DNA of 37,178 nt from Thermoleophilia bacterium (GTDB lineage: Bacteria; Actinomycetota; Thermoleophilia; Solirubrobacterales; 70-9), in contig JAENXK010000009.1 of assembly GCA_016649615.1 (NCBI GenBank), positions 1 through 37,178 of the forward strand, written 5' to 3'. Shown one piece after another: positions 17,555 through 27,055 of the stretch (positions within the stretch are counted from its first letter, which is position 1; each line of letters opens with the position of its first letter). Under the pieces are notes generated by a model. That model had not been told where the DNA came from. It saw nothing but the letters and a program-made list of their open reading frames with translations, and ran no database searches. Position numbers and translations under genes: made by a program.

Positions 17555-19279
17555 ATGAGTATAGAAAATGGAAGTGACGAAGGTACGACGCCCTCTCCCG
17601 CCACCGGTCCGTGGGACGCGATCGTGGTCGGCTCCGGCCTCAGCGGCCTGACCGCGGCCGCGTATCTGGCCGCGAACGGTCAGAAGGTCCTCGTCCTCGA
17701 GCGCTACGACGTCGCCGGAGGCTGCAGCCAGACCTTCCGCCGCAAGGGCGAGTGGCAGTTCGACGTCGGACTGCACTACATCGGGGGGGTGAAGACCGGA
17801 GCCATCGCCGGGGTACTCGAGGGCATCGGCCTGCTCGACCGCATCGAGTTCGTCGAGATGGACCCCGACGGTTTCGACACCTTCATTTTTCCCGACTTCG
17901 AGTTCCGGGTGCCCAAGGGGTGGGACGCCTACACCGAGCGGCTGGTCGAGACCTTCCCCGAAGAGGCCGACGGCCTCAGAAAATGCACCGGCATCTTCCA
18001 GGAGATCATGGCCGAGTTGCGTGTCGCCGGAATCCCGAACAGGGATTCCGATCTGGAGCAGTACCTGGCCAAGGCCCCGACCGTGGTCAGCTGGGGCATG
18101 CGCTCGCTGACTGAACTGTTCGACGACTGCGGTCTTTCAGAGAAGTCGCGGGCGGTGCTGACCGGCCACGCGGGCGATTACGCGACCCCGCCTTCGCGCA
18201 CCCCGGTGACCCTGCACGCCGGCCTGGTCGATCACTACATGCAGGAAGGTGCCTTCTACGTGAGGGGCGGGGGCCAGGTCCTGGCCGCGCATCTGATCGA
18301 CGTCATCCACACAAACGGCGGTCGTGTCCGGACCCACGCCGAAGTCACCTCGATCGAGGTCGAAGAGGGCGTTGCCACCGGGGTCACGCTGGAAGGCGGA
18401 GAGCAGATAGCCGCCCCGGTCGTGATCTCGACCGCCGACCTCAAGCGCACCTTCCTGGACCTGCTCGATCCCGCGGTGCTGCCGGAAGGCCTGGCCGAAA
18501 TCGTCGACGGCTACCGGATGGCGACACCTCTCGTCTGCGTCTACCTCGGTCTCGACTTCGACCTGAACGAACGCATGCCGAATACGAACTACTGGCTGCA
18601 TCCCCGCTATGACGACGAGAGGTCATACGAGTACGTATCGGCCGGTGAATTCGACCCCGACCCGCCGGTGTACATCACGTCGGCGACAGTCAAGGACCCG
18701 GAATGGACCGGACACACCCCTCCGGGTTGCTCAACGGTCGAGTTGATGACCTGGACGACCCCGGCGCTGGAAGCCTGGGGAGTCGACAGCGACGAGACGG
18801 CGCCCCGGTACAGCCGGCAGGAGGGCTACCGGGCCGCCAAGGACAACATCACCGAACTGCTGATCGACGGGGCCGAAAAGGTGCTCGGCGATCTGCGCTC
18901 GCACATCGTCTGGAAAGAGGCGGCAACCCCGATGACCCAGACCAGGTACACCGGTTCGAGCGAGGGCTCCTGTTACGGCATCGAACTTGCGACCGACCAG
19001 TTCGGACCGCTGAGGCCCGACTACCGGACCGAGATCGAGGGTCTCTACCTGAGCGGGGTCAGCACCCGGAGCGGCCACGGCATCGTCGGAGCCATGACCG
19101 GCGGGGTCGAGGTCGCGTCGGCGGTACTCGGCCGCAACCTGCGAGCCGAAGTCAAGGACGGCGCGGTGTTCGGCGACTCCGGGGCACTGACCGCAGGTGG
19201 CGAGGGCTGGGACGCACTCGAAGCCTGCCGCCGCCTCCAAGACAAGTCCGCCCGCAAGAAAGCCGCCCTGGCCGGCTGA
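17555..19279 (+). CDS. CrtI/RetSat-like FAD-dependent oxidoreductase
   Basis: This 574-residue flavoprotein has the dinucleotide-binding motif VVGSGLSGLTAAAYLA (24-39) with the acidic end of strand 2 at E49, then AGGCSQTF and DVGLHYIGG. These are features of the phytoene desaturase / carotenoid isomerase / all-trans-retinol 13,14-reductase group. The C-terminal FAD-binding segment LYLSGVSTRSGHGIVGAMTGGVEVASAVLG is also present. The family reduces, desaturates or isomerises polyene or other hydrophobic substrates. No other carotenoid gene is nearby, so the substrate is open. It is divergent from a PadR regulator, and its stop is immediately followed by the stop of the convergent muralytic gene. 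Confidence 0.88.
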   Translation: MSIENGSDEGTTPSPATGPWDAIVVGSGLSGLTAAAYLAANGQKVLVLERYDVAGGCSQTFRRKGEWQFDVGLHYIGGVKTGAIAGVLEGIGLLDRIEFVEMDPDGFDTFIFPDFEFRVPKGWDAYTERLVETFPEEADGLRKCTGIFQEIMAELRVAGIPNRDSDLEQYLAKAPTVVSWGMRSLTELFDDCGLSEKSRAVLTGHAGDYATPPSRTPVTLHAGLVDHYMQEGAFYVRGGGQVLAAHLIDVIHTNGGRVRTHAEVTSIEVEEGVATGVTLEGGEQIAAPVVISTADLKRTFLDLLDPAVLPEGLAEIVDGYRMATPLVCVYLGLDFDLNERMPNTNYWLHPRYDDERSYEYVSAGEFDPDPPVYITSATVKDPEWTGHTPPGCSTVELMTWTTPALEAWGVDSDETAPRYSRQEGYRAAKDNITELLIDGAEKVLGDLRSHIVWKEAATPMTQTRYTGSSEGSCYGIELATDQFGPLRPDYRTEIEGLYLSGVSTRSGHGIVGAMTGGVEVASAVLGRNLRAEVKDGAVFGDSGALTAGGEGWDALEACRRLQDKSARKKAALAG

Positions 19280-20980
19280 TCAGGGCCCGAAGCCGGCGTG
19301 GATGTGGTCGCGGTGGTCGGCCATGGCGAAGGCCGGGCCGTCTCCGTCGAGATCGAATCCGTAGATCAGCTCGGTCGGCCTGGCCCCTTCCGGAAGCAGG
19401 GTGAGCAGGCGGCCGACCGTGGCGCAGGGCCCTTCCGGCGACATGTCGGTGCAGGAGACACCGTCGACCGCGGCGATGTCCACGGCCCGGCCGAAGTAGT
19501 GGTTGGAGACGTTGCCGGAGCTGGTCATCATGCCGTGGTCGGAGCGGAGTGAGGAGACCTGCAGGGTGTGATTCCGGGTCAGGATCGCCAGCAGGTTGAC
19601 CACCCTCGGGTCGATCATGCCGTTCTGGATGTCCGCCTGGGCCGACGGATTCAGGATCTGGAGGTTGCTCCAGTTGATCTCGGTGACCGCCGTGGCCGGC
19701 GCCGGGTAGGCGATGTTCCAGGTGGCCTTCGACCGGTCGCACTCGCCGGCGATCTGTTTTGCGTCCCGCATCGTCGCCTCGACGTACCAGGCGGCATGGT
19801 TGTGCTCGAACAGCCCGGCCCGGATCGAAGGCTTCGACCAGAGCAGACGGGCGAAAGAGGCGATCGCGTCCCAGGCTTCCCCCCGCCTGACCAGCCCGTC
19901 GCCGTCACCGTCAACCCCGTACCGCTTCCACTCGCTCCGCGAGAAACCCATCACGCCGGTATCGGCCTGCTCGGCCCGGGTCATGCCCCGCCCGTAATCG
20001 GATTCCAGCCGTGCCACCGCGGCCAGGGCCCAGATTCCGCGCTGGCCGAGTTCGTAGCGGGAGGCCGCGTCTTCGAAAGCCCGCATCAGGTAGTTCGGGA
20101 TCTCGCGTGAGCGGCTCAGGTTCGGTTTGCAGACAAAGGTGGCGATCCCGTCGTCGACTTCGGTGGTGTCCTCGAGGGCGCCGTAACATGCCGCCTTCTC
20201 GAGTACGTCGTTGACGTACCAGTCGGCGTGGTTGTAGGCCCAGATCGCGTCGTACCAGTCACCGGGTGCTCCGGCCGCGCTGAGGTAGTTGGCGGCCGAG
20301 TGGATCGCGTCGCGAGGGTTGTAAGGGTCGTCCTTGCCGTCGCCGTCGCCGTCAATCCCGTATGAATCCCAGGTAGCCGGCATGAATTGCATCCAGCCGA
20401 TCGCTCCGGCGTAGGAGGTGACCTGGTTCAGCCGGCCGAAATCGGTCTCGACCTTGTTGATCGCGGCGAGAATCTGGGGTCCGCGTGCGCCGAGTCCGAA
20501 GCGCTTGGCGGCCTGGATGTAGATCGGGATCAGGTTTCCGGGTGGTCCGGCGGTGCCGTCACAGGCGGTCACCGGCGCCGGGCTCCCGGGCAGGTTCAGG
20601 CCCGGATCCATGTTGACGTGGAGTGGGAGTTGATCGGGAATGATCTCCTTCGTCGCACCCGATTTGCCCTGCTTCGGCGACTCGCCGTCCGAAACCGGAT
20701 CACTGCTCTGGGGCTTCACAGGCCGGGAGCCCCCCTTGCCGGGATTTCCGGTTTCGTCCTTTCCGGTCTTCTGCTTGTCCTTCTTCTTGGTTTCCTTGCC
20801 GGTGGTCTCTTCCGGGAGCGGCGTCGTCGTCGGAGCGGTGTCCCCGGTCGTCCCGGTCTGCGGCGAGGTCACGGCCGGGTTGTCTCCGGGAACCGTCGCG
20901 CCCTGTGCCTGCACGCTGTGACCGGTCGCCAGCAGGGCGCCGACCGAGATCGTCGCCAGGGCTGTTCTCATCCTCCCCAT
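19280..20980 (-). CDS. Secreted peptidoglycan enzyme: two transglycosylase-like domains plus M15-like peptidase domain
   Basis: This 566-residue protein has a signal peptide (residues 1-25, ending SVQAQG), then a Thr/Pro/Lys-rich linker to about 110. Domain 1 (about 150-263) is a lytic-transglycosylase-like fold with the likely catalytic E178 in KVETDFG, GAIGWMQFMPATW, and an Asp/Gly calcium-type loop DGDGDG. Domain 2 (about 296-405) repeats this plan with E326 in RLESDYG and a second DGDGDG, but its GVMGFSRSEW replaces the QFMP motif. The C-terminus (480-566) has SNHYFGRAVDI and DHRDHIHAGF, which fit the zinc ligands of D-Ala-D-Ala-type M15 peptidases. It is expected to cut both glycan and peptide in the cell wall. 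A second ATG nine bases in is an alternative start. Confidence 0.87.
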   Translation of the reverse strand: MGRMRTALATISVGALLATGHSVQAQGATVPGDNPAVTSPQTGTTGDTAPTTTPLPEETTGKETKKKDKQKTGKDETGNPGKGGSRPVKPQSSDPVSDGESPKQGKSGATKEIIPDQLPLHVNMDPGLNLPGSPAPVTACDGTAGPPGNLIPIYIQAAKRFGLGARGPQILAAINKVETDFGRLNQVTSYAGAIGWMQFMPATWDSYGIDGDGDGKDDPYNPRDAIHSAANYLSAAGAPGDWYDAIWAYNHADWYVNDVLEKAACYGALEDTTEVDDGIATFVCKPNLSRSREIPNYLMRAFEDAASRYELGQRGIWALAAVARLESDYGRGMTRAEQADTGVMGFSRSEWKRYGVDGDGDGLVRRGEAWDAIASFARLLWSKPSIRAGLFEHNHAAWYVEATMRDAKQIAGECDRSKATWNIAYPAPATAVTEINWSNLQILNPSAQADIQNGMIDPRVVNLLAILTRNHTLQVSSLRSDHGMMTSSGNVSNHYFGRAVDIAAVDGVSCTDMSPEGPCATVGRLLTLLPEGARPTELIYGFDLDGDGPAFAMADHRDHIHAGFGP

Positions 20981-20988
20981 GACCCGGG

Positions 20989-21903
20989 TTACCCCCGAAC
21001 CTCGCTTACGCGCCAGGGCTTCTTTTGGCCTTTGGCCTGTTTGTGCTTGGCCTGCCTCAGCGCCAGGCGGAGTTCGCTGGTGGCGCCGGAGCGGAGCAGC
21101 GAGACGCTGACCAGTCGCCGGCGTCCCTCCTTCTGACCCTTGACCACGTTCATCACGGTCGCCCTGGGGACATCACCGTCGGCCGGCAGCGTCGGAGGAT
21201 TCCGGCGCAACTCCCTGGCCAGGCCCGGCGTCGCCGACGCCTTGAATTTCTTTGCCGCGCCCCGCTTGCCGATCTCGTATCCGGTGAAGGTCTGGGCGAA
21301 CCGGTAGGCGGCCTTGAGCAGGGGCGTCTTTGGCGGCGGGGCGGGGTTGACCAGGCCTTTCGTTTTCTTCTTCTTGCCCGGACCGGAGTTGCCGGCATTT
21401 TCACCGCCCGAGTTGTTCGAACGCGCCGAGCCGCCGGAACCACTTTCGCCGGCGGAAGGTTCGAAGTCGGGCACCACTCCCTGCAGGGTTTCTCCGTCGG
21501 CCGCGGGGGAGGTGGTCGATGAACTGTTCGGACCGGCCTGATCCGAGCCGGCCGGACCGGTGCCCCCGGTCGGAGCGATCGCGGCTCCGGGCCCGGCCGG
21601 GGCCTGCGCCACCGCGGGGGCCGAACCGCTGTCGTTCGCCTGATCGTGGAAGTAGACGGCGGCGGCGATCGCTCCTCCGGCGATCGCGACCAGCAGGGTC
21701 ACGCCGACGTAGGCCATCGGGCTGTGGCGCGGCCCGGGATTTCCGGTGCGGCGGAAGGAATCCGAGATCGGCCAGAGAACGCGCTTCTCGAGGAACCAAA
21801 AAAATCTCTTTACCGGCCAGGTAAGGCGGTTCGGGACAGGGCCGGAAACCGGCTCCCTGAGCCGATCTTCGTCCTCCCACTGGTTTTCCGGTTCCTGATC
21901 CAT
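20989..21903 (-). CDS. Single-pass membrane protein with extracytoplasmic domain, function unknown
   Basis: This 304-residue protein has a basic and aromatic juxtamembrane region (LTWPVKRFFWFLEKRVLWPI), one membrane segment (about 64-86, MAYVGVTLLVAIAGGAIAAAVYF), a long Gly/Ser/Pro linker to about 175 with a Lys patch, and a compact C-terminal domain. That domain starts TPLLKAAYRFAQTFTGYEIGK and has the look of a small NTF2-like or conjugation-type domain; I cannot name it further. The likely topology is N-terminus inside. The start ATG is preceded by AGAGGA. The muralytic gene begins 8 bases after its stop, so the two form an envelope operon. Confidence 0.8.
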   Translation of the reverse strand: MDQEPENQWEDEDRLREPVSGPVPNRLTWPVKRFFWFLEKRVLWPISDSFRRTGNPGPRHSPMAYVGVTLLVAIAGGAIAAAVYFHDQANDSGSAPAVAQAPAGPGAAIAPTGGTGPAGSDQAGPNSSSTTSPAADGETLQGVVPDFEPSAGESGSGGSARSNNSGGENAGNSGPGKKKKTKGLVNPAPPPKTPLLKAAYRFAQTFTGYEIGKRGAAKKFKASATPGLARELRRNPPTLPADGDVPRATVMNVVKGQKEGRRRLVSVSLLRSGATSELRLALRQAKHKQAKGQKKPWRVSEVRG

Positions 21904-22067
21904 GGTCCTCTGCGCTTGAAATCCGTGACAAACGGACGCCCAAGGGTATTACGCGAACCCCAAAGGGCGGCTAAAGGCGCGCTCGTCCGGGCGTGATTCT
22001 GCACCTGGACGCCGGGGCGTCACCGTTCTCCGCGCCGCCGCGGGCGGGCGCGGTCCGAAAGCCGCTT

Positions 22068-24638
22068 CTAGGCTTTGGTGAAGACCAGTTCGCCCTCGGC
22101 CGCATCGACCTTGACCAAGTCGCCTTCGACGAACTCGCCTTCGAGGATCTTCAGGGCGAGGGGGTCGATCAGCTGCTTCTGGATCACCCGCTTGAGCGGT
22201 CGGGCGCCGTAGACCGGGTCATAGCCGAGATTGCCGAGCAGGGTCCGGGCCTCTTCGCTCAGCTCGATCTCGATGTCACGCTCGGCCACGCGGCTGATCA
22301 GCCCGTCGACCTGAAGGTCGACGATCCTGCCGATGTCCTTCTTCGAGAGCCGGTGGAAGATCACCGTGTCGTCGATCCGGTTGAGGAATTCCGGCTTGAA
22401 GGTCGTCGCCAGGACCTCTTCTACCCGCTCCCGGATCCGCTCGTCGACGGTCTCGCCGGCGATCTCCTGGCTGCCGACGTTCGAGGTCATGATCAGCACG
22501 GTGTTGGTGAAACTGACCGTGCGGCCCTGGCCGTCGGTCAACCGGCCGTCATCCATCAGTTGAAGCAGTGTGTTGAAGACGTCGGGATGGGCCTTCTCGA
22601 TTTCGTCGAGCAGGACCACCGCGTAGGGGCGGCGCCGGACCGCCTCGGTCAGCTGGCCGCCTTCCTCGTAGCCGATATAGCCGGGCGGTGCCCCGATCAG
22701 CCGGGCCACGGTGTGCTTTTCCATGTACTCGGACATGTCGATCCGCACGATCGCCTGCTCGGAATCGAACATGAATTCGGCCAGCGCCTTGGCCAGTTCG
22801 GTCTTGCCGACTCCGGTCGGGCCGAGGAAGAGGAACGAGCCGATCGGGCGGTCCGGGTCGGAAAGTCCGGCGCGCGAGCGTCGCAGCGCGTTGGCTACCG
22901 CGCTGACGGCCTCGTCCTGGCCGACCACCCGCTCGTGCAGGCGGCCTTCCATATGGACCAGCTTTTCAACCTCGCCCTCCATCAGCCGGGTGACCGGGAT
23001 CCCGGTCCACGTGGCGACCACTTCGGCGACGTCGGCCTCGGTCACTTCTTCGGTCAGCATGGTGCCTCCTTCGGCCTGCATGCCGCTCAGCTTCGCCTGG
23101 GCTTCGGTCAGCGAGTTCTCGAGGTCGGGGATCTCGCTGTAGCGCAGCTTGGCTGCCCGCTCCAGGTCGGCGTCCCGCTCGGCCCGTTCTGCCTCGCGGT
23201 GGGCCTCTTCGAGCCGGGACTTGGCCTCCTTGATCGCCTCGATCAGGCCCTTCTCCGACTGCCAGCGGGCCTTCATCGAGCTTGACGTCTCGACCAGCTC
23301 GGCCAGTTCGGCTTCCAGTGTCTCCAGCCTTCCGAGGGAAGCCTCGTCGGTCTCCGCCTTGAGTGCCTCACGTTCGATCTCGAGCTGCTGGATACGGCGC
23401 TCGACCTCGTCGATCTCGGTCGGCATCGAGTCAATTTCGATCTTCAGCCGGGAAGCCGACTCGTCAATCAGGTCGATCGCCTTGTCGGGCAGAAAGCGGT
23501 CGGCTATGTAGCGCTCGGAGAGGGTGGCCGCGGCGATGATCGCCGAGTCGGCGACGCGCACGCCGTGGTGGACTTCGTAGCGCCCCTTGAGGCCGCGCAG
23601 GATCGCGATCGTATCCGGCACGTCCGGCTCGCCGACCAGAACCGGCTGGAACCTGCGCTCCAGGGCGGCGTCCTTCTCGATGTGCTTGCGGTACTCGTCG
23701 AGAGTGGTCGCTCCGACCGCCCGAAGCTCGCCCCGGGCCAGCATCGGCTTGAGCAGGTTGGCCGCGTCGACCGCCCCCTCGGCAGCGCCGGCCCCGACGA
23801 TCGTGTGCAGCTCGTCGAGGAACAGCACGATCTGGCCCTCGGCAGCCTGGACTTCGGTCAACACCGCCTTCAGCCGCTCTTCGAATTCTCCGCGGTACTT
23901 CGAGCCGGCCAGCAGTGAGCCCATGTCGAGCGCGATCACCCGGCGGTCGCGCAGCGACTCGGGCACGTCGCCGGAGACGATCCGCTGGGCCAGGCCTTCG
24001 ACGATCGCGGTCTTTCCGACCCCGGGCTCACCGATCAGGACCGGGTTGTTCTTGGTCCGCCGCGAGAGCACCTGGATCACCCGGCGGACCTCCTCGTCGC
24101 GCCCGATGACCGGATCGAGCTTGCCGCTCTCGGCATCGGCGGTCAGGTCACGGCCGAACTTCTCGAGCGCCTGGACCTGGTCTTCGGGGTTGGGGGAGTC
24201 GACCTTGTGGGGGCCGCGAACCTCGCCGATCGCCTTGGCCAGGGATTCACGGTCGGGGAGGATCCCGGCCAGATCCGAGCCGGAGTCGGCGATCGCCAGC
24301 AGCAGGTGTTCGGTCGATACGTATTCGTCACCCATTTCCGCCATCTCGCCTTCGGCCCGCTGCAGGACCTCAATCAGGGCTGATGACGGCTTCGGATCGG
24401 CCGGGCCGTCGCCGCTCAGCCGCGGCAGCTCCGCCATGCGTTCACGGGCCTTGGCCCGGATCGCCGTCAGGTCTGCCCCCAGCTTGCCCAGTACGGCCGG
24501 CACCAGGCCCTCGTCCTGTTCGAGCAGGGCGACCAGCAGGTGGACCGGGGCCACCTCGGTATTTCCTGCGGCCGCGGCCAGGCGCTGGGCGCCGGCGATC
24601 GCCTCCTGGGACTTGACTGTGAATCGGTCTGGCTGCAT
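22068..24638 (-). CDS. clpB: ClpB disaggregase (AAA+ chaperone)
   Basis: ClpB (Hsp104 type) pulls proteins out of aggregates together with DnaK. The 856-residue protein has all parts: a double N-terminal repeat domain (1-145), first AAA+ module with Walker A GEPGVGKT (203-210) and Walker B VLFLDELH (271-278), a coiled-coil middle domain (about 400-520), which ClpB has and ClpA lacks, and a second AAA+ module with Walker A GPTGVGKT (606-613). Its ATG overlaps the hspR TGA by one base (TGATG). As last gene of dnaK-grpE-dnaJ-hspR-clpB it is controlled with the machinery it works with. Confidence 0.98.
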   Translation of the reverse strand: MQPDRFTVKSQEAIAGAQRLAAAAGNTEVAPVHLLVALLEQDEGLVPAVLGKLGADLTAIRAKARERMAELPRLSGDGPADPKPSSALIEVLQRAEGEMAEMGDEYVSTEHLLLAIADSGSDLAGILPDRESLAKAIGEVRGPHKVDSPNPEDQVQALEKFGRDLTADAESGKLDPVIGRDEEVRRVIQVLSRRTKNNPVLIGEPGVGKTAIVEGLAQRIVSGDVPESLRDRRVIALDMGSLLAGSKYRGEFEERLKAVLTEVQAAEGQIVLFLDELHTIVGAGAAEGAVDAANLLKPMLARGELRAVGATTLDEYRKHIEKDAALERRFQPVLVGEPDVPDTIAILRGLKGRYEVHHGVRVADSAIIAAATLSERYIADRFLPDKAIDLIDESASRLKIEIDSMPTEIDEVERRIQQLEIEREALKAETDEASLGRLETLEAELAELVETSSSMKARWQSEKGLIEAIKEAKSRLEEAHREAERAERDADLERAAKLRYSEIPDLENSLTEAQAKLSGMQAEGGTMLTEEVTEADVAEVVATWTGIPVTRLMEGEVEKLVHMEGRLHERVVGQDEAVSAVANALRRSRAGLSDPDRPIGSFLFLGPTGVGKTELAKALAEFMFDSEQAIVRIDMSEYMEKHTVARLIGAPPGYIGYEEGGQLTEAVRRRPYAVVLLDEIEKAHPDVFNTLLQLMDDGRLTDGQGRTVSFTNTVLIMTSNVGSQEIAGETVDERIRERVEEVLATTFKPEFLNRIDDTVIFHRLSKKDIGRIVDLQVDGLISRVAERDIEIELSEEARTLLGNLGYDPVYGARPLKRVIQKQLIDPLALKILEGEFVEGDLVKVDAAEGELVFTKA

Positions 24639-25231
24639 CAGCTCTCCTCGCTGTTCTCTGGCTGGTCGTTCTGCTCTCGCTCCGGGCGGGGAGGCCGCTG
24701 AACCGGGATCTGCACCGGCCCGCGGCCGGCCTGACGGCGGGGCGCCGACGGCTCGCGGTGGCGGGTGTGGCCCTGGGGGCCGGTCGACCCGGCCGGACCG
24801 GCCAGCCTGGCCGGCTTGACAGTGCGCTCGTAGGCCCTGTAAGGCACCACCTCAGTGCCGAGCCGGTCGCGGACAGTTTCAACCTCGTGGTCCAGCTTGC
24901 GTTCGAGCTGGTCGGCCCGGGCCCGCATCGCTTCGAGTTCGTCTCTCATGGCTTCAACCCGGGCCTCCATCTCGAGCACGGTTTCGACCCCGGCCAGGTT
25001 GAGTCCCTCTTCGTTGGTCATGCGGTGGATCCGGCGCAGGCGCTCGACGTCACGCTGCGAATAAAGACGGGTGTTCTTGGGCGAGCGTTTCGGCGATATG
25101 AGCCCCTTCGATTCGTAGATCCGCAGGGTCTGCGGATGCATCTCGGCCAGTTCCGCCGCAACCGAGATCATGTAGACACCGCGCTCGTCATCGACCGTGA
25201 CCTGAACCGTGCGCCGGCGGACCTCACCCAT
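24638..25231 (-). CDS. hspR: HspR, MerR-family heat-shock repressor
   Basis: HspR is the actinobacterial repressor of the dnaK operon and of clpB; in Streptomyces it uses DnaK as co-repressor. I chose the ATG at 25231 (197 residues, starting [13 protein letters not shown]), which overlaps the dnaJ stop by 8 bases. A longer frame to 25300 would only add dnaJ-antiframe residues. The MerR-type winged helix is seen in [28 protein letters not shown], with [19 protein letters not shown] following, and then a long coiled coil ([16 protein letters not shown]). The C-terminal ~65 residues are a Pro/Arg/Gln-rich tail, longer than in Streptomyces HspR as I recall it. Confidence 0.93.
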   Translation of the reverse strand: MGEVRRRTVQVTVDDERGVYMISVAAELAEMHPQTLRIYESKGLISPKRSPKNTRLYSQRDVERLRRIHRMTNEEGLNLAGVETVLEMEARVEAMRDELEAMRARADQLERKLDHEVETVRDRLGTEVVPYRAYERTVKPARLAGPAGSTGPQGHTRHREPSAPRRQAGRGPVQIPVQRPPRPEREQNDQPENSEES

Positions 25232-26357
25232 TCGAGGCCCCCTTTCCAGTCCGGCGGGCGCGGGCTCCCCGCAGGAGTTCCGAGCGAGGGTCGATCCCAT
25301 TCATCGTTTCACTGAGCTGGTCGACCGCCCGGCGCTGGTCATCGTTCAGTTCCTTCGGGACGACCAGGTTGAGCCGATACCTGATGTCACCGCGGGAGCG
25401 GCTGCCGGCCCGCGGCGGGCCCTCGCCCCTGAGCCGCTGGATCGCACCGTGCTGGGTCCCGGGCTGGACCCGGATCCTCTTGGTGCCGGACAGGGTCGGG
25501 ACCTCGATCGTGCCGCCGCGCATCGCTTCGGGGATCGTGATCGGCACGTCGACCTCGAGGTTGCCGTCTTCGAGTCGCTCGAAGACAGGCGACGGAGCCA
25601 CCTGGATCGTCACGAAAAGATCTCCGGCCGCGGAACCGCGGGCGCCTGCCTCGCCTTTCCCGGCGACCCGGATACGGGTGCCGTCTTTGACCCCGGCCGG
25701 GATGTTGACCTTGTAGCGCTTGGTCTGGTGGGTCAGCCCCGTACCGCCGCAGGTCTGGCAGGGCGAAGGGATGATCTGGCCGGTGCCACCGCACTCGGGG
25801 CAGGGCTGGCTGATCGAGAAGAACCCCTGGCCCTGGGAGTCGATTCCGCGACCTTCGCAGTGTGGGCAGGTCTCCGGCCGGGTGCCGGGTCCGGCCCCGG
25901 TACCGGAACAGGTCGGACAGCGCTCTGACTTGGGAATCGTGACCGTGAGCTGGGTACCCGACATGGCGTCATCGAACGAGATCCGGGCGTCGGTCTCGAG
26001 GTCGCGGCCGCGCATCTGATCGGCCGGGCCACCGCCGCCACCGCGATTGAAGATCGTCGAGAAGATGTCACCGAAATCACCGGTGAACCGGCCGCCTCCC
26101 TGACCGCCGTAGGGGCCCGGACCGCCCGGTCCGCCGGCCCCGAACATGCCGCCACCGCTGTCGTAGGCCTTGCGCTTCTCGGGATCGGAAAGCGTGTCGT
26201 AGGCCTGCTGGACCTCCTTGAAGCGCTCTTCGGCCGCCCGGTCATCGGGGTTGCGGTCAGGGTGGTACTCGCGTACCAGCTTGCGGTGCGCCTTCTTCAG
26301 TTCGTCCGGGGTCGCTTTCTTGCTGACTCCCAGTGCGTCGTAAAAGTCCTTAGCCAT
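25224..26357 (-). CDS. dnaJ: DnaJ co-chaperone
   Basis: DnaJ (Hsp40) delivers unfolded proteins to DnaK and stimulates its ATPase. The 377-residue class A protein has the J-domain with HPD at 32-34, a Gly/Phe-rich stretch (about 75-115), and four zinc-binding CxxCxGxG-type repeats (CPTCSGTG, CPHCEGRG, CPECGGTG, CQTCGGTG). C-terminal substrate-binding beta-domains follow. ACAGGAAC about 10 bases before the ATG may serve as ribosome-binding site. It follows grpE by 20 bases and overlaps hspR by 8 bases. Confidence 0.98.
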   Translation of the reverse strand: MAKDFYDALGVSKKATPDELKKAHRKLVREYHPDRNPDDRAAEERFKEVQQAYDTLSDPEKRKAYDSGGGMFGAGGPGGPGPYGGQGGGRFTGDFGDIFSTIFNRGGGGGPADQMRGRDLETDARISFDDAMSGTQLTVTIPKSERCPTCSGTGAGPGTRPETCPHCEGRGIDSQGQGFFSISQPCPECGGTGQIIPSPCQTCGGTGLTHQTKRYKVNIPAGVKDGTRIRVAGKGEAGARGSAAGDLFVTIQVAPSPVFERLEDGNLEVDVPITIPEAMRGGTIEVPTLSGTKRIRVQPGTQHGAIQRLRGEGPPRAGSRSRGDIRYRLNLVVPKELNDDQRRAVDQLSETMNGIDPRSELLRGARARRTGKGASNG

Positions 26358-26377
26358 TAATCACCCATGTTCCTGTT

Positions 26378-27055
26378 CTACTGGCTCACCACGACCCGGG
26401 CCGGACGGATCACCAGATCCTCAGCCCGGTAGCCGCGCTGCATCACTTCGACCACGATGCCGGATTCGACTCCGTCGGTCGGGACTGCCTGGAGCGCCTC
26501 GTGGAGGTTCGGGTCAAACGGTTCCCCGGCCGGGTCAAATGCTTTGGCCCCGGCCTTCGCCAGAGTCGCGTGAAGGTCGCGGTAGGCGACGATCACGCCC
26601 TGGACGCTGACCGGCAGGTCGGCCGGCAGCTCGCCCTGGCGGGCGCCGTCCGGGTCGATCTCCTCGGCCGCCATGACCCGCTCCAGGTTGTCGATCGCCT
26701 CGATCACTCCGTCGACCACCTCGATCCGGCCGCGAATTCTGGCCGCGGCGCTGTCGGCCGCCATCCGTTTGCGGTAATTTTCGAAGTCGGCCTTGGTCCG
26801 CCGGGCCAGCTCGAGGTATTCGTCGCGCTGGCTGCGCGCCTCTTCGATCAGCGAGGCCAGGTCCTGTTCGACGTTCTCAGCCTGGACGTTCTCAGCCTGG
26901 CTGCCGGCCCGGCCACCTTCGGCTGCGTCCACCGGCTCCGGCCCCGCGCCGGGGTCCTCCTCGACCACCTCGGCGTCGACCACCGGCGCCTCTTCGGCGC
27001 CGGTGGGTCGGTCATTTCCGGCCGCTGCGGCCTCTCGCTCGTGGCCGCCGCTCAC
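26378..27055 (-). CDS. grpE: GrpE nucleotide exchange factor
   Basis: GrpE releases ADP from DnaK so the chaperone cycle can continue. The 225-residue protein has a disordered acidic N-terminus (to about 60), a long helix (about 65-110, [26 protein letters not shown], the family's dimerisation helix), and the C-terminal beta-domain with [16 protein letters not shown] and [24 protein letters not shown]. The start is GTG, overlapping the dnaK stop as GTGA. The linker contains a 15-base perfect tandem duplication that repeats five residues (AENVQ), without effect on the conserved parts. Confidence 0.97.
   Translation of the reverse strand: MSGGHEREAAAAGNDRPTGAEEAPVVDAEVVEEDPGAGPEPVDAAEGGRAGSQAENVQAENVEQDLASLIEEARSQRDEYLELARRTKADFENYRKRMAADSAAARIRGRIEVVDGVIEAIDNLERVMAAEEIDPDGARQGELPADLPVSVQGVIVAYRDLHATLAKAGAKAFDPAGEPFDPNLHEALQAVPTDGVESGIVVEVMQRGYRAEDLVIRPARVVVSQ
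26871..26900. repeat. 15-base perfect tandem duplication inside grpE
   Basis: ACGTTCTCAGCCTGG occurs twice in direct succession (26871-26885 and 26886-26900). Being a multiple of three, it keeps the grpE frame and only repeats five residues in the disordered N-terminal region. Confidence 0.97.

Noticed and set aside
21904-22067. Possible riboswitch in the leader of the membrane-anchored protein gene
   Set aside because: I looked for known riboswitch-type conserved cores next to this cell-wall operon and saw none; only a Shine-Dalgarno (AGAGGA) is clear.
22056-22078. Hairpin AAAGCC/GGCTTT over the clpB stop codon as terminator
   Set aside because: Stem of only 6 base pairs, no U tract after it on the minus strand, and it includes the stop codon.
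25224-25300. hspR starting at 25300
   Set aside because: It would add 23 residues that overlap dnaJ by 77 bases; the ATG at 25231 with an 8-base overlap fits the operon style.
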